A DNA stretch of 64,000 nt from Nitrospirota bacterium (GTDB lineage Bacteria; Nitrospirota; Thermodesulfovibrionia; UBA6902; JAJYJJ01), in the NCBI GenBank assembly GCA_021789595.1, contig JAJYJJ010000007.1:1-64000 (forward strand). The letters are read 5' to 3'. Of the stretch, positions 16,083 through 24,955 are shown piece by piece. Positions within the stretch are counted from its first letter, which is position 1; each line of letters begins with the position of its first letter. Under the pieces are notes generated by a model. The model ran no database searches and was not told where the DNA came from. It saw only the letters and a list, made by a program, of their open reading frames with translations. Made by a program: the position numbers and the translations under genes.

Positions 16083-18245
16083 TTAAACCTTTCGCTTTTT
16101 AGGCTGGTCATTGGCTACTGATATAGTAAACCTCAAATCCCTTTTATTTTCAAGGACTAATTCTCTGCTAAAGAAAAGGCATGTCCCCTGATAAAGCCTC
16201 TCTACCCCTGATTCTGAGAGTGAGACTGTTTCAATTGGGAAATGCCAAAGGTCTACGGGCTCCTCAAAATCAAAAGAGACAAGGACATTGAGATAGTCGT
16301 CAGAGAGTTGAAACCCCTTTATCTCCTGCCACTGCATTGTGCTGTCTATTGAGACATTGTTATCATTTATAGTTATCCTGCTATATGGAGAGCCGAGAAA
16401 GGAGACATTAAATTCAATCCCAAACCTTCCATCGAAACCGCTGCTGAGGCCGTAACAGACATCTATGGCAGGCCTTGTCTTGTAAAACCTTATGGTCTTT
16501 TCAAGATAGATAGCCCTGTCTGATACCAGACCGTGTCTATTGAAGTTTATCTCGAAGGAATCCCTATGCTTATTTATCCTGTAACTATACACGGCATTGA
16601 GGAAATCTCCAAGCTCCTGATAACGATTCTTTTTAAAAGATTCCGGTTCTGTATCTCCTGGAAGAAAGTGTTCTATCAGGGATGCCCTTTGATATGTATC
16701 GTATATTAAGAAGTGCTCAAGGCCCTCCTCTTTTACCTCTAACCTCTCATGAATAGTCTTTGTCTCATTATTGCTGGCCAAATTATTACTGGTATGTGAA
16801 GACCGTATCTTCTCATGATATGTCTCAGGCCTCCTTGTGAGTATATCGAGGATATTGAAATCAGCCTGTTTAAGAGAGAGCTCACGGAGGCTTCCTCCTT
16901 TCTGGCTTAGAAGGGCATTATAATGTGATGTGCTCAGGAAGATATCCCTTGCCCCTGTCTGTTCAATATCTCCTTCCTCAATCCTGGGCACTATCCCAAG
17001 GCTATTGTCTGCCATGCGCTCAGCCTTTAACAGATGCCTCCAGAGCGATGAGCGCAGGTGAGGCAGATAGAGGCCGCCGAAGATGCCGTGCCAATATGCA
17101 TCATTACACTGCCCCTGCCACAGCTCATCCAATAAGCTCTGAGTTCTGAATTTTAAGTCTTGAGTTTCTTTTGATTCTTTCACTTTAAACTTTAAACTTT
17201 GAGCCGTGAACTTTTTAACTGCCTCATGCACCTTCCTGCTTATCATCAGCATGCGCTTATGTATGAGGTTCGCCTCAGGATACTTTACAAGGAAATACCT
17301 CCAGAAACCGCCCCTGAGAAAGACCTTTGCGTCTTCTTCACCCACGAGGTTTGTCAGGGCATTAAGGGTATGGGTGTATCGCTCAGACGCAGTGGTTGGA
17401 AGGGCCCACTCGCCCATCTCCCTGTAAGAGGCAGTTGGAAGATATACAAGCCCTTCAGGTAGATGTTTATCCACATATTCGCTAAAGGTTACTGTCTCTA
17501 ACCATTCTGAGTTTTCTTCGATTGCCCTTAAAAATCTATCAAGCCAGCCATCCTGATACACATGCTTATATGTCCCAGGCCATATACCGAACTTCTCTCC
17601 ATCATCTGCCATTGTAATAAGGCCGCCATTGAATCTCTCATACACCTGTCTCATATAGGAGATGACCTCCTCTACAGACCTGAATGGCACCAGGTATCGC
17701 ATGCGTTCATTCCCAGGAAATATATTAATCTTCTGTCCCTGCTCCTCTGTTAAAAAGTATCCAAAGAGGTCGTTTTCCTCAAGGCCAACCATCTTGAAAT
17801 GGAAGTCATCCACAGAGAGGTATTCGACATCGGCCATGGATAATACCTCTGGAAGATGCGGCTCCCATATCCTTTCGGCAAGCCATATGCCCCTTGGATT
17901 ATACCCGAGCCTATCCCTGATAAAATCAGATTGTTTCTTAATCTGTCCGATCTTATCTTCATCCGGGATAGATGCGAGGACAGGCTCATAGAATCCGCCT
18001 GACAGGATTTCTACTCTTCCCTCCTTTACCATATTGGAAAGGATTTCAAAACCATCTTTGTGTCTGGTTGATATCCATTCAAGCAGATCCCCTGAATAGT
18101 GAAGGACAAATCTGAGTTCCTTGTGGGCATATACGGCCTGAAGGAATGGAAGATATGCCCTCCCATAGGCATCCTCTTTAACATGCTCGAAGTTTCCTGC
18201 GGGTTGATGGTTATGTATGGCAAGGATGAGGTTTAATTTGGCCAT
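16083..18245 (-). CDS. glycoside hydrolase family 57 (4-alpha-glucanotransferase / alpha-amylase type)
   Basis: 720 residues. The N-terminal GH57 barrel begins NLILAIHNHQPAGNFEHV. The catalytic nucleophile is Glu124 in WLAERIWEP, and the acid/base Asp lies in TMADDGEKFG (214-215), nearly at the numbering of the Thermococcus litoralis 4-alpha-glucanotransferase. The GH57-specific middle (NDAYWHGIFGGLYLPHLR) and C-terminal beta domains (DUF1925/1926 type) are present. It reshapes alpha-glucans such as glycogen, in the cytoplasm (no signal peptide). Residues about 345-370 are a low-complexity, repeat-derived insertion described separately. Strict assignment between transferase and hydrolase needs assay. 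Confidence 0.88.
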   Translation of the reverse strand: MAKLNLILAIHNHQPAGNFEHVKEDAYGRAYLPFLQAVYAHKELRFVLHYSGDLLEWISTRHKDGFEILSNMVKEGRVEILSGGFYEPVLASIPDEDKIGQIKKQSDFIRDRLGYNPRGIWLAERIWEPHLPEVLSMADVEYLSVDDFHFKMVGLEENDLFGYFLTEEQGQKINIFPGNERMRYLVPFRSVEEVISYMRQVYERFNGGLITMADDGEKFGIWPGTYKHVYQDGWLDRFLRAIEENSEWLETVTFSEYVDKHLPEGLVYLPTASYREMGEWALPTTASERYTHTLNALTNLVGEEDAKVFLRGGFWRYFLVKYPEANLIHKRMLMISRKVHEAVKKFTAQSLKFKVKESKETQDLKFRTQSLLDELWQGQCNDAYWHGIFGGLYLPHLRSSLWRHLLKAERMADNSLGIVPRIEEGDIEQTGARDIFLSTSHYNALLSQKGGSLRELSLKQADFNILDILTRRPETYHEKIRSSHTSNNLASNNETKTIHERLEVKEEGLEHFLIYDTYQRASLIEHFLPGDTEPESFKKNRYQELGDFLNAVYSYRINKHRDSFEINFNRHGLVSDRAIYLEKTIRFYKTRPAIDVCYGLSSGFDGRFGIEFNVSFLGSPYSRITINDNNVSIDSTMQWQEIKGFQLSDDYLNVLVSFDFEEPVDLWHFPIETVSLSESGVERLYQGTCLFFSRELVLENKRDLRFTISVANDQPKKRKV
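17140..17216 (-). repeat. A/T-rich tandem-repeat-like insertion inside the GH57 gene
   Basis: On the plus strand this stretch holds repeated CTTTAAACTTTAAACTTTGA units and related TTTAAGTCTTGAGTTT words. Translated in the GH57 frame it gives a Lys/Phe/Ser-rich segment (LKFKVKESKETQDLKF) between two conserved blocks. Composition and reading are unlike the flanking enzyme. Short repeats encoding KFKV-type peptides occur in other bacterial genomes; identity with a known family is my recollection, not a search. Confidence 0.6.
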
Positions 18246-18283
18246 ACCTGTTTTCTATCTTTTCGCCCGGCCACATTTCTCAT

Positions 18284-19165
18284 CTATAAGAGCCCTGCCC
18301 TCTGCATAATAACAGGCACCTTATCCTCCATGCCTATTGCCATTATATGAACACCGTCAGAGATGCCATCTTCTTTTAACTGCCTTATATGCCTTGCTGC
18401 AATATTCAATCCTGTATCCAGTGCCTTTTCCTTTCCTGCGGCCTTAAGCTCATCTATCAACCCCTGTGGTACCCTTATACCAGGGACATTGTTGTTTATA
18501 AAGTTGGCCATGCCTGCACCCTTTAGAACCACAATACCTGCGAGGATCTTGACAGAAAACTTCCTTGCGTATTCCATAAAGCCCCTGAATTTCTCAATGT
18601 CATAGATTGCCTGTGTCTGGAAAAACCTCGCACCTGCTCTGACCTTCTTTTCAAATTTTATCAGCTGCGGCTCTACTGGATTTGCCTCAGGCGTTACAAC
18701 CGCACCCTGGAAAAAATCTGTTGCGCCCTTTAGCTCATTGCCTGCCATATCCTTTCCATTATTGAGGCCATCCACAATCCTGAGAAGCTGGACAGACTCA
18801 ACATCATAAACAGGCTTTGCACCCTTATGGTCTCCAGCAGACACATGGTCTCCTGTCATACATAATAGATTTTTTATACCGAGGACATTTGCTCCAAGGA
18901 GGTCTGATTGTAGTGCAATCCTGTTTCTATCCCGGCATGTCATCTGAAGGATCGGCTCAAGACCATGCTCTAAGGCAATCTTACAAACTGAAAGGGAACA
19001 TATGCGCATAACCGCAGACTGATTGTCTGTGACATTAACAGCATCAACCCTGCCCTTGAGAAGCTCCATATGGTGGATCATCTCTTTGATGTCTGTGCCT
19101 TTGGGAGGGCCGACCTCTGCAGTAACAACGAATCTCACTGAATCTAATGCATCCTTAAAACTCAT
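18284..19165 (-). CDS. metF: methylenetetrahydrofolate reductase, MetF
   Basis: A 293-residue flavoprotein TIM barrel. Characteristic parts are FVVTAEVGPPKGTD near residue 12, DAVNVTDNQSAVMR near 40, LQMTCRDRNR and the C-terminal ARFFQTQAIYD. It interconverts methylene-THF and methyl-THF. It overlaps metV by four bases. Pairing with MetV is typical of acetogens and other organisms using the methyl branch of the Wood-Ljungdahl pathway, so the pathway direction may be CO2 fixation or acetate/formate oxidation rather than only methionine synthesis. Confidence 0.95.
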   Translation of the reverse strand: MSFKDALDSVRFVVTAEVGPPKGTDIKEMIHHMELLKGRVDAVNVTDNQSAVMRICSLSVCKIALEHGLEPILQMTCRDRNRIALQSDLLGANVLGIKNLLCMTGDHVSAGDHKGAKPVYDVESVQLLRIVDGLNNGKDMAGNELKGATDFFQGAVVTPEANPVEPQLIKFEKKVRAGARFFQTQAIYDIEKFRGFMEYARKFSVKILAGIVVLKGAGMANFINNNVPGIRVPQGLIDELKAAGKEKALDTGLNIAARHIRQLKEDGISDGVHIMAIGMEDKVPVIMQRAGLL

Positions 19166-19827
19166 CTCTTCTTTTCCTCCCTCGCTACAAGGCTTCTCGG
19201 CTTCTGGCTTGCTGACCAGTCCTTTGCCTCCAGGGTCATTTCACAGAGCTCCTGCAGCTTATCGAGCCTCTTCATCCTCTCATAGATCCTAACCCAGGCG
19301 CACTTTATATCAGGGCTCACCTCACAGTGACCGTCCTTGCATCCGCCGCATGGGCCGTTGAGAAGTCCCTTTGGACATGCTGTTATGGGACATATGCCGC
19401 CTGTCTTATCCAGGATGCATTCCCCGCACAGGGAACACCGCTCATCAAACATCTGAAACCTTGTCATGTTTCCAAGGAAAAGACTGTCGTTTGTTGGATA
19501 GACAGGCTTGTCCTCAAATATCTCTACGGCAGCCTGTGTTCCTGCACCGCATGACATCACAAGGATACATTCAGCCTTATCCATCTCTTCCTTATACTTT
19601 TTGAGCTCTGTCTTTGTCCCCAGCACCTGACAGCCTGTCTTGGCAACGATACCGCCTGTAACTATCTTTCCCTCTGCCTCAAGGGCTTCTTTCATTGCCT
19701 TAACCTCAGGTTCCCCTCCTGTTCCGCATAGAGCTGCACATTCAGAACAGCCTATCAGAAAGAAGCTCTTGTAGTTTTTTATGTTTTCCATCAACTCCTG
19801 AAAATCCTTTTTCTTTGTGATTATCAT
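19162..19827 (-). CDS. metV: MetV-type zinc/iron-sulfur partner of MetF
   Basis: 221 residues. The N-terminal half is cysteine-rich (IGCSECAALCGTGGE). The C-terminal half carries CSLCGECILDKTGGICPITACPKGLLNGPCGG, the hallmark of the methylene-THF reductase C-terminal domain family called MetV in acetogens. It forms an electron-transferring complex with MetF. The gene has an AGGAGGGG ribosome site and is first in the minus-strand run, so its promoter lies in the 337-base region 19828-20164. No corrinoid methyltransferase, CODH or formyl-THF genes are in the window. Confidence 0.88.
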   Translation of the reverse strand: MIITKKKDFQELMENIKNYKSFFLIGCSECAALCGTGGEPEVKAMKEALEAEGKIVTGGIVAKTGCQVLGTKTELKKYKEEMDKAECILVMSCGAGTQAAVEIFEDKPVYPTNDSLFLGNMTRFQMFDERCSLCGECILDKTGGICPITACPKGLLNGPCGGCKDGHCEVSPDIKCAWVRIYERMKRLDKLQELCEMTLEAKDWSASQKPRSLVAREEKKR

Positions 19828-20007
19828 TACCCCTCCTGTCAGGCAGATTTATCCTTTATCTGTTTTGTCTTATATAGAGGATGTAAGACCCTCTACACAA
19901 GGTTTTAAACCTAAGAGATTTTTAATTATAACGAAAGCGGTATCAAAAATAAAGTGGCCGAATTGTGCGGGCGAGAACACTAACTCAATTAGAAATGTCT
20001 TTGCCTT

Positions 20008-20053
20008 AGAATGAAGCAATCCTGCGGCAGAGACCGCAGGATTGCTTCATTCT
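20008..20053 (+). repeat. 20-bp perfect inverted repeat with 6-base loop
   Basis: The left arm at 20008-20027 begins AGAATGAAGCAATCC and is perfectly complementary to 20034-20053; the loop is CAGAGA. It lies in the 337-base gap between divergent metV and dcd and is followed by no T-run, so it does not look like a terminator for either. GCAATCC/GGATTGC-type hairpins are common dispersed repeats in several bacterial phyla; only one copy is seen here. The rest of the gap holds the dcd ribosome site (AAGGGGGG) and no other signal I can support. Confidence 0.75.
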
Positions 20054-20164
20054 GCAGTTTGCATCTGTCAATCTGCTGCGATGTCCTTGCCAAATCTAAT
20101 TCGTTTGTGGTATTTTGACTTTTCAGGAGGTTTAAAATTTCTTTGCGAAACCAAGGGGGGCATT

Positions 20165-20713
20165 ATGATTAAAAATGACCGATGGATCAAGGAGATGGCC
20201 GAAAAGGGCATGATAGAGCCCTTTGCCGAGGCTCAGGTCAGGGAAGGTGTTATATCCTATGGTGTAAGCTCCTACGGTTATGACATGAGGATCGCAGATG
20301 AATTCAAGATATTCACAAATATAAATGCAACCATTGTCGACCCGAAAAGCTTTGACCCAAAAAGCCTTGTCGACTTTAAAGGCGATATATGCATAATCCC
20401 GCCAAACAGCTTTGTCCTTGGCCGCTCTGTCGAGTATATAAGGGTTCCGCGGGAGACTATTGTTATCTGCCTTGGCAAATCAACCTATGCAAGATGCGGC
20501 ATTGTAGTGAATGTTACCCCCCTGGAGCCTGAATGGGAAGGCCATGTGACCATAGAGATATCCAATACCACGCCGCTGCCTGCAAGGATATATGCAAATG
20601 AGGGGGTTGCACAGCTTATCTTCCTCGGCTCAGAGGAGTCCTGCTATATATCCTATGCAGATAAGCTCGGAAAATATCAGGCCCAGAGGGGGATAACCCT
20701 ACCAAGGATATGA
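20165..20713 (+). CDS. dcd: dCTP deaminase
   Basis: 182 residues from the ATG at 20165, which has a strong AAGGGGGG ribosome site. Conserved segments are [65 protein letters not shown] (with the catalytic Glu) and the C-terminal GKYQAQRG. It deaminates dCTP to dUTP for dTMP synthesis. A longer frame starting at 20042 would run through intergenic hairpin sequence and is not credible. pyrF follows with an ATGA overlap. Confidence 0.96.
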   Translation: MIKNDRWIKEMAEKGMIEPFAEAQVREGVISYGVSSYGYDMRIADEFKIFTNINATIVDPKSFDPKSLVDFKGDICIIPPNSFVLGRSVEYIRVPRETIVICLGKSTYARCGIVVNVTPLEPEWEGHVTIEISNTTPLPARIYANEGVAQLIFLGSEESCYISYADKLGKYQAQRGITLPRI

Positions 20714-21444
20714 CGGCAAAGCAACGGCTCATCCTCAGTCTTGATACATGGAACTACGATGAGGCCATTGAGATAGTTGAAAGATTCAGGGATTTACTGG
20801 ATGTGTTTAAGGTAGGCTTTCAACTCTTCACATCTGTTGGCCCGAAGGTTGTAGAGAAGATAAACAGTATGGGCAAGAAGGTCTTCCTCGACCTTAAATT
20901 CCATGATATCCCAAATACGGTTTCAAAGGCCGGCCTGACTGCCACGAGGCTTGGCGTTTACATGTTTGATATCCACACACTTGGCGGACTTGATATGATG
21001 AGGAGATGCAGGGAGGATGTTGTAACCCTCTGCCTCAAGGAAAATTTGCCCAGACCACGGATCCTGGGAGTGACCATATTGACAAGCATTGACCAGAGGA
21101 CATTAAAGGATGAGATAGGTATCACGCACAGTATACGAACCCAGGTAAGACACCTCTCGGGGCTTGCCTTAAAGGCAGGGCTTGACGGCGTTATTGCCTC
21201 GCCAGAGGAGATAACACTTATAAAAGGCCACTGTGGCAGCGGTTTTCTTGTTGTTACCCCTGGTATAAGGCCTTCAGGTACCCCAAAGGATGACCAGCGC
21301 CGCACACTGACACCAAGGGAGGCAGTTGTTCAGGGGGCTGATTATCTTGTCATTGGAAGGGCGGTGCTCTCCAATGCCAACCCCATGAAGGCATTGGAGG
21401 CAATCATTGCCGAGGTCAACAGCGTTTTAAATACAGAGATCTGA
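20710..21444 (+). CDS. pyrF: orotidine 5'-phosphate decarboxylase
   Basis: A 244-residue TIM-barrel enzyme of the last step of UMP synthesis. The catalytic Asp-x-Lys-x-x-Asp cluster is in [14 protein letters not shown]. Other landmarks are [11 protein letters not shown] near the N-terminus and VTPGIRPSG near the C-terminus for phosphate binding. The start overlaps dcd by four bases and the end overlaps trpE by one base, so dcd-pyrF-trpE form one transcript joining pyrimidine and tryptophan synthesis. Confidence 0.97.
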   Translation: MTAKQRLILSLDTWNYDEAIEIVERFRDLLDVFKVGFQLFTSVGPKVVEKINSMGKKVFLDLKFHDIPNTVSKAGLTATRLGVYMFDIHTLGGLDMMRRCREDVVTLCLKENLPRPRILGVTILTSIDQRTLKDEIGITHSIRTQVRHLSGLALKAGLDGVIASPEEITLIKGHCGSGFLVVTPGIRPSGTPKDDQRRTLTPREAVVQGADYLVIGRAVLSNANPMKALEAIIAEVNSVLNTEI

Positions 21445-22940
21445 TGTCTCTTAGATCAAAAAGGGCATTCCTGCAGGATATAGCTGAAGGCAATCCCTAT
21501 CCCTTATATAAGGAGATTGCATTTGCAGAGCCATACACCTACTATGAGGCATTAAAAACACCCAACAGCCTGCTCCTTGAAAGCGTAAAAGGGCCGGAGA
21601 AGATTGCACGATACTCATTCATAGGGGTTGACCCCTATCTGACCTTCAGGACAAAGGATGGGGTAACCGAGATAACCTCAGGGGGGGATGTTATAAGGTC
21701 ATCCATGCACCCTTTCAGGCTTTTAAGGCCATTGCTAAGGGCTGTGGTAAAAAGAGCAATGGGTCTTCCACCATTCATTGCCGGTGCTGCTGGCCTGATA
21801 GGTTATGATTTTGCCCATTACCTTGAGAGGCTTCCAAGGACTGTAAGGGATGACCTCCATACCCCTGATATGCATCTGCTTTTTTTTGATACAATCCTGT
21901 GCTTTGACCATATCGATAAAAAGGCATGGATAACATCATGTCCATGGGTAAAGGACATCAATAAATGGACACTGCAAGGCAGGACTGGGATAACCCCTGC
22001 ACCTGATGCCTCATCATCTGCTGAATATTACGATGAGGCATTGGAAAGGATAGCCCTGATAGAATCAAGGCTTTATGTTGTAGGAGAGACAGATGGGAAG
22101 GGGGCAGCGGGGAAGATAGAAATAAGGCACGAGCTGTCAAAATCACAGTATATGGATATGGTTAAAAGGGCAAAGCAGTACATAGCCGCAGGCGACATAT
22201 TCCAGGCAAATATATCCCAGAGGATATCTGCTGACATTAAAGGGATAGAGCCATGGGACATCTATAAGAAACTTTGCTCTATCAATCCCTCACCTTTTTC
22301 CGCCTTCCTACACATGGGCGATTATCTTGTGGTGAGCTCCTCGCCTGAGAGACTGCTGAGGGTGAATGATGGAATCATAGAGACAAGGCCTATTGCAGGG
22401 ACAAGGCCGCGGGGAAAGGATAACAACGGTGACAGACTCATGCGGGCAGAACTTTTGATAAACGGGAAGGAAAGGGCAGAGCACATAATGCTTATAGATT
22501 TAGAGAGGAACGACCTTGGCAAGGTATCAGAATACGGCTCTGTTACAGTTGATGAACTGATGATTACAGAGGATTATTCCCATGTAATCCATATAGTTTC
22601 CAATATCAGGGGATGCCTTAAAAAAGGCAAGGACATCATAGATGCCATAAGGGCTGCCTTCCCAGGGGGGACGATAACAGGGGTGCCCAAGGTGAGGTGT
22701 ATGGAGATAATTGATGAGTTAGAAAGCACCCAGCGTGGGCCATACACAGGCTCTATAGGCTACATGAGCTTTACAGGCGATATGGATCTGAATATTGTAA
22801 TCAGGAGTTTTGTAATAAAGGATGATACTGCATATGTGCATGCAGGAGGAGGCATAGTGGCTGATTCTGAGCCCGAGAGGGAATATTACGAGACATTGAA
22901 AAAGGCAGAGGCGCTGATAAAGAGCCTTGAAGAGTTATAG
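21444..22940 (+). CDS. trpE: anthranilate synthase component I
   Basis: 498 residues. The chorismate-binding domain is clear: GDIFQANISQR, FSAFLHMGDYLVVSSSPERLL, ETRPIAGTRPRG, ERAEHIMLIDLERNDLGKV and FPGGTITGVPKVR. The N-terminal domain with LLLESVKGPEKIARYSFIG matches TrpE. It makes anthranilate from chorismate and glutamine-derived ammonia. No trpG or further trp genes follow; the next gene is convergent and only two bases away. A para-aminobenzoate synthase (PabB) role is a possible alternative, but length and N-terminus favour TrpE. Confidence 0.9.
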   Translation: MSLRSKRAFLQDIAEGNPYPLYKEIAFAEPYTYYEALKTPNSLLLESVKGPEKIARYSFIGVDPYLTFRTKDGVTEITSGGDVIRSSMHPFRLLRPLLRAVVKRAMGLPPFIAGAAGLIGYDFAHYLERLPRTVRDDLHTPDMHLLFFDTILCFDHIDKKAWITSCPWVKDINKWTLQGRTGITPAPDASSSAEYYDEALERIALIESRLYVVGETDGKGAAGKIEIRHELSKSQYMDMVKRAKQYIAAGDIFQANISQRISADIKGIEPWDIYKKLCSINPSPFSAFLHMGDYLVVSSSPERLLRVNDGIIETRPIAGTRPRGKDNNGDRLMRAELLINGKERAEHIMLIDLERNDLGKVSEYGSVTVDELMITEDYSHVIHIVSNIRGCLKKGKDIIDAIRAAFPGGTITGVPKVRCMEIIDELESTQRGPYTGSIGYMSFTGDMDLNIVIRSFVIKDDTAYVHAGGGIVADSEPEREYYETLKKAEALIKSLEEL

Positions 22941-22942
22941 GA

Positions 22943-23851
22943 CTACCTGATATTTATCCTGAGGGATCTCCTTTTTATGCCAATCTTATTGAGCCTGACC
23001 TTTATGTCCCTGAGTAATCCATATGCCTCATCAATGGCCTCTCTTAAAAACAGTATCTCCTGTTTGATGTCCTTTAGTTCATCCTTTATTGATGACAAAC
23101 CACTGCTGAGCTCCTCAACAGACCTTGTCAGGTCATAGGACGGCATTTCTTCGGCTTCAACAGATGGCTTTTCCTCTGCTATAGCCTCATATACAGGCAT
23201 CCTCACAGGTTTCTCCATTACAGGGGCTGCCTCTACAGGTTTCTTTTCCCTCTCTATTGTAACCTTGTGTTTGCTCATTATATCCTTAAGAAGATTCCTT
23301 GTAATCTCCTTAAAGGTCTCTTCAACGCCTTTCCCCTTAACTGCTACTGCCTCAAAGTAAGGCACACCCCTCTGATTCAAATCAGAATTGAGTTCATCTA
23401 TGCTCATCAGCTCAGTCAGGTCCCTTTTATTATATTGTAAGACTATGGGGATTGTATCAGGATTAAGATTGTTGGCAATCAGGTTTTCCCTCATGTTTTC
23501 AAGACTCTCTATGTTTGCATCCTTTAACTCCCTCTGTGAATCAGCAACAAAGACCACGGCATCTGCCCCTTTGAGCACAAGCCGCCTTGTTGCATTATAT
23601 CTCACCTGTCCTGGAACCGTATACAACTGAAATCTTATAGAGAAGTCCTTTATCTTGCCGATGTCTATAGGAAGGAAATCAAAAAACAGCGTCCTGTCTG
23701 CCTCAGTGGCAAGGGAAAGCAGCTTGCCTCTGTTTTTGAGGTCAAGCATTGAATGCAGATACTGGAGGTTTGTTGTTTTTCCAGAAAGGCCAGGACCGTA
23801 ATAGACGACCTTCAGGGTTATCTCTTTTGTAGCATAATTAAAAAGGGCCAT
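22943..23851 (-). CDS. MglA-like small Ras-family GTPase with C-terminal coiled coil
   Basis: 302 residues. The first 195 form an MglA-type GTPase: P-loop GPGLSGKTTNLQYL at residues 19-32, a switch region with LYTVPGQVRYNATRRLVLKGADAVVFV, and the base-specificity motif NKRD. MglA has an unusual switch and governs polarity or gliding motility in Myxococcus. Residues about 200-240 are a Pro/Glu-rich linker and 240-302 a predicted coiled coil (ELSSGLSSIKDELKDIKQEILFL), not part of canonical MglA. No roadblock/MglB partner is adjacent. It may act in cell polarity or pilus positioning. It converges with trpE. Confidence 0.82.
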   Translation of the reverse strand: MALFNYATKEITLKVVYYGPGLSGKTTNLQYLHSMLDLKNRGKLLSLATEADRTLFFDFLPIDIGKIKDFSIRFQLYTVPGQVRYNATRRLVLKGADAVVFVADSQRELKDANIESLENMRENLIANNLNPDTIPIVLQYNKRDLTELMSIDELNSDLNQRGVPYFEAVAVKGKGVEETFKEITRNLLKDIMSKHKVTIEREKKPVEAAPVMEKPVRMPVYEAIAEEKPSVEAEEMPSYDLTRSVEELSSGLSSIKDELKDIKQEILFLREAIDEAYGLLRDIKVRLNKIGIKRRSLRINIR

Positions 23852-23903
23852 GCCTTAGGATACTATAATTTTGTATCGAGTTCAAGATGGAGATAGTTGA
23901 TGC

Positions 23904-24818
23904 CTAACTTATGTAGCTTAACCAGGGTTCGTAATCCTGTCTTTTGCCTCTTACTATATCAAAAAATGTCCCCTGGAGCTTTTTTGTGATTGGCCCTGGC
24001 CTGCCATCTCCAATAGGCCTGGCATCTACCTCTCTTATAGGCGTTATCTCTGCTGCTGTGCCTGTCAAAAATGCCTCATCTGCAATATAAAGCTCGTCTC
24101 TTGTAAACCTCTGCTCATATACCTCTATACCCTCATTTTGAGCAATCCTTATGATACTGTCCCTTGTTATGCCTTCAAGGATGGATGTCAGGGATGTTGT
24201 CTTCAATACACCACCCCTCACGATAAAGATATTTTCGCCGCTGCCCTCGGCAACATAACCCTCTGTATCAAGAAGAACAGCCTCATCATACCCGGAAGAT
24301 ACAGCCTCCATTTTTGCCATTATAGAGTTTACATAACTGCCGCAAACCTTTGCCTTGGTCATGCTCACATTGACATGGTGTCTTGTAAAGGAGGATACCT
24401 TTACCCTTATCCCCTCGTTTAATCCCTTCTCTCCAAGATATGCTCCCCACGGCCACACAGCTATTGATACCTTTACAGGGTTGTCTTTGGGATAAAGGCC
24501 CATGGCGCCATATCCAAGATAGGCAATTGGCCTTATATAGCATTCCTTGAGGTCATTGGCCTTTATGGTCTCCTTGATTGCATTTGTTATGGCATCCTTA
24601 TCATAGGGTATATCCATCTGAAGGATGTGGGCAGAGCAGTAGAACCTGTCCACATGCTCCTTCAGTCTGAAGACGGCAGGCCCCTTATCTGTCTCGTAAC
24701 ACCTTATACCTTCAAATACACCGAGGCCGTAGTGAAGGGTATGTGTAAGGATGTGGACTGTTGCGTTGTCCCACTCAACGAGATTCCCATCCATCCATAT
24801 CTTTTTCATGTTCATCAT
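23904..24818 (-). CDS. ilvE: branched-chain amino acid aminotransferase
   Basis: 304 residues, fold-type IV PLP enzyme. Landmarks are the start [34 protein letters not shown], the lysine region [16 protein letters not shown], the loop [20 protein letters not shown] and the C-terminal [18 protein letters not shown]. It carries out the last step of Val, Leu and Ile synthesis and the first of their breakdown. A GGAAG ribosome site precedes the ATG, with its own promoter at 24847-24876. Confidence 0.95.
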   Translation of the reverse strand: MMNMKKIWMDGNLVEWDNATVHILTHTLHYGLGVFEGIRCYETDKGPAVFRLKEHVDRFYCSAHILQMDIPYDKDAITNAIKETIKANDLKECYIRPIAYLGYGAMGLYPKDNPVKVSIAVWPWGAYLGEKGLNEGIRVKVSSFTRHHVNVSMTKAKVCGSYVNSIMAKMEAVSSGYDEAVLLDTEGYVAEGSGENIFIVRGGVLKTTSLTSILEGITRDSIIRIAQNEGIEVYEQRFTRDELYIADEAFLTGTAAEITPIREVDARPIGDGRPGPITKKLQGTFFDIVRGKRQDYEPWLSYIS

Positions 24819-24846
24819 CGGATCTTCCAGGGTAATAAGAGTATTA

Positions 24847-24876
24847 CTTATAACAAATCCATATAATTATTGTCAA
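24847..24876 (-). promoter_or_regulatory. candidate promoter of ilvE
   Basis: On the minus strand: TTGACA (24876-24871), an 18-base spacer, TATAAG (24852-24847). Initiation near 24840 leaves a leader of about 22 bases with a GGAAG ribosome site. Confidence 0.6.
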
Positions 24877-24919
24877 ATACACCAACCAACACGCTTTCCT
24901 TGAGGCGGAGAAAATTTTC

Positions 24920-24949
24920 TTGACAAACACTCTTAAAGAGTGTTCTAAT
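24920..24949 (+). promoter_or_regulatory. promoter with a perfect palindromic operator in its spacer
   Basis: TTGACA (24920-24925), an 18-base spacer and TCTAAT (24944-24949). The spacer is almost exactly filled by AACACTCTT-A-AAGAGTGTT (24926-24944), a perfect 9+1+9 palindrome. This is a classical repressor position. It is not the CIRCE element, which has longer spacing. Initiation would fall at the ATG at 24956. The promoter could serve the small ORF and the histidine kinase gene after it. Confidence 0.65.
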
Positions 24950-24955
24950 TTTATT

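Noticed and set aside
20042-20164. N-terminal extension of dcd
   Set aside because: The extension translates the right arm of a hairpin repeat and bypasses the strong ribosome site at the 20165 ATG.
24926-24944. Palindrome considered as a CIRCE heat-shock element or LexA box
   Set aside because: CIRCE has longer arms of different sequence and a nine-base gap; LexA boxes of known types do not match.
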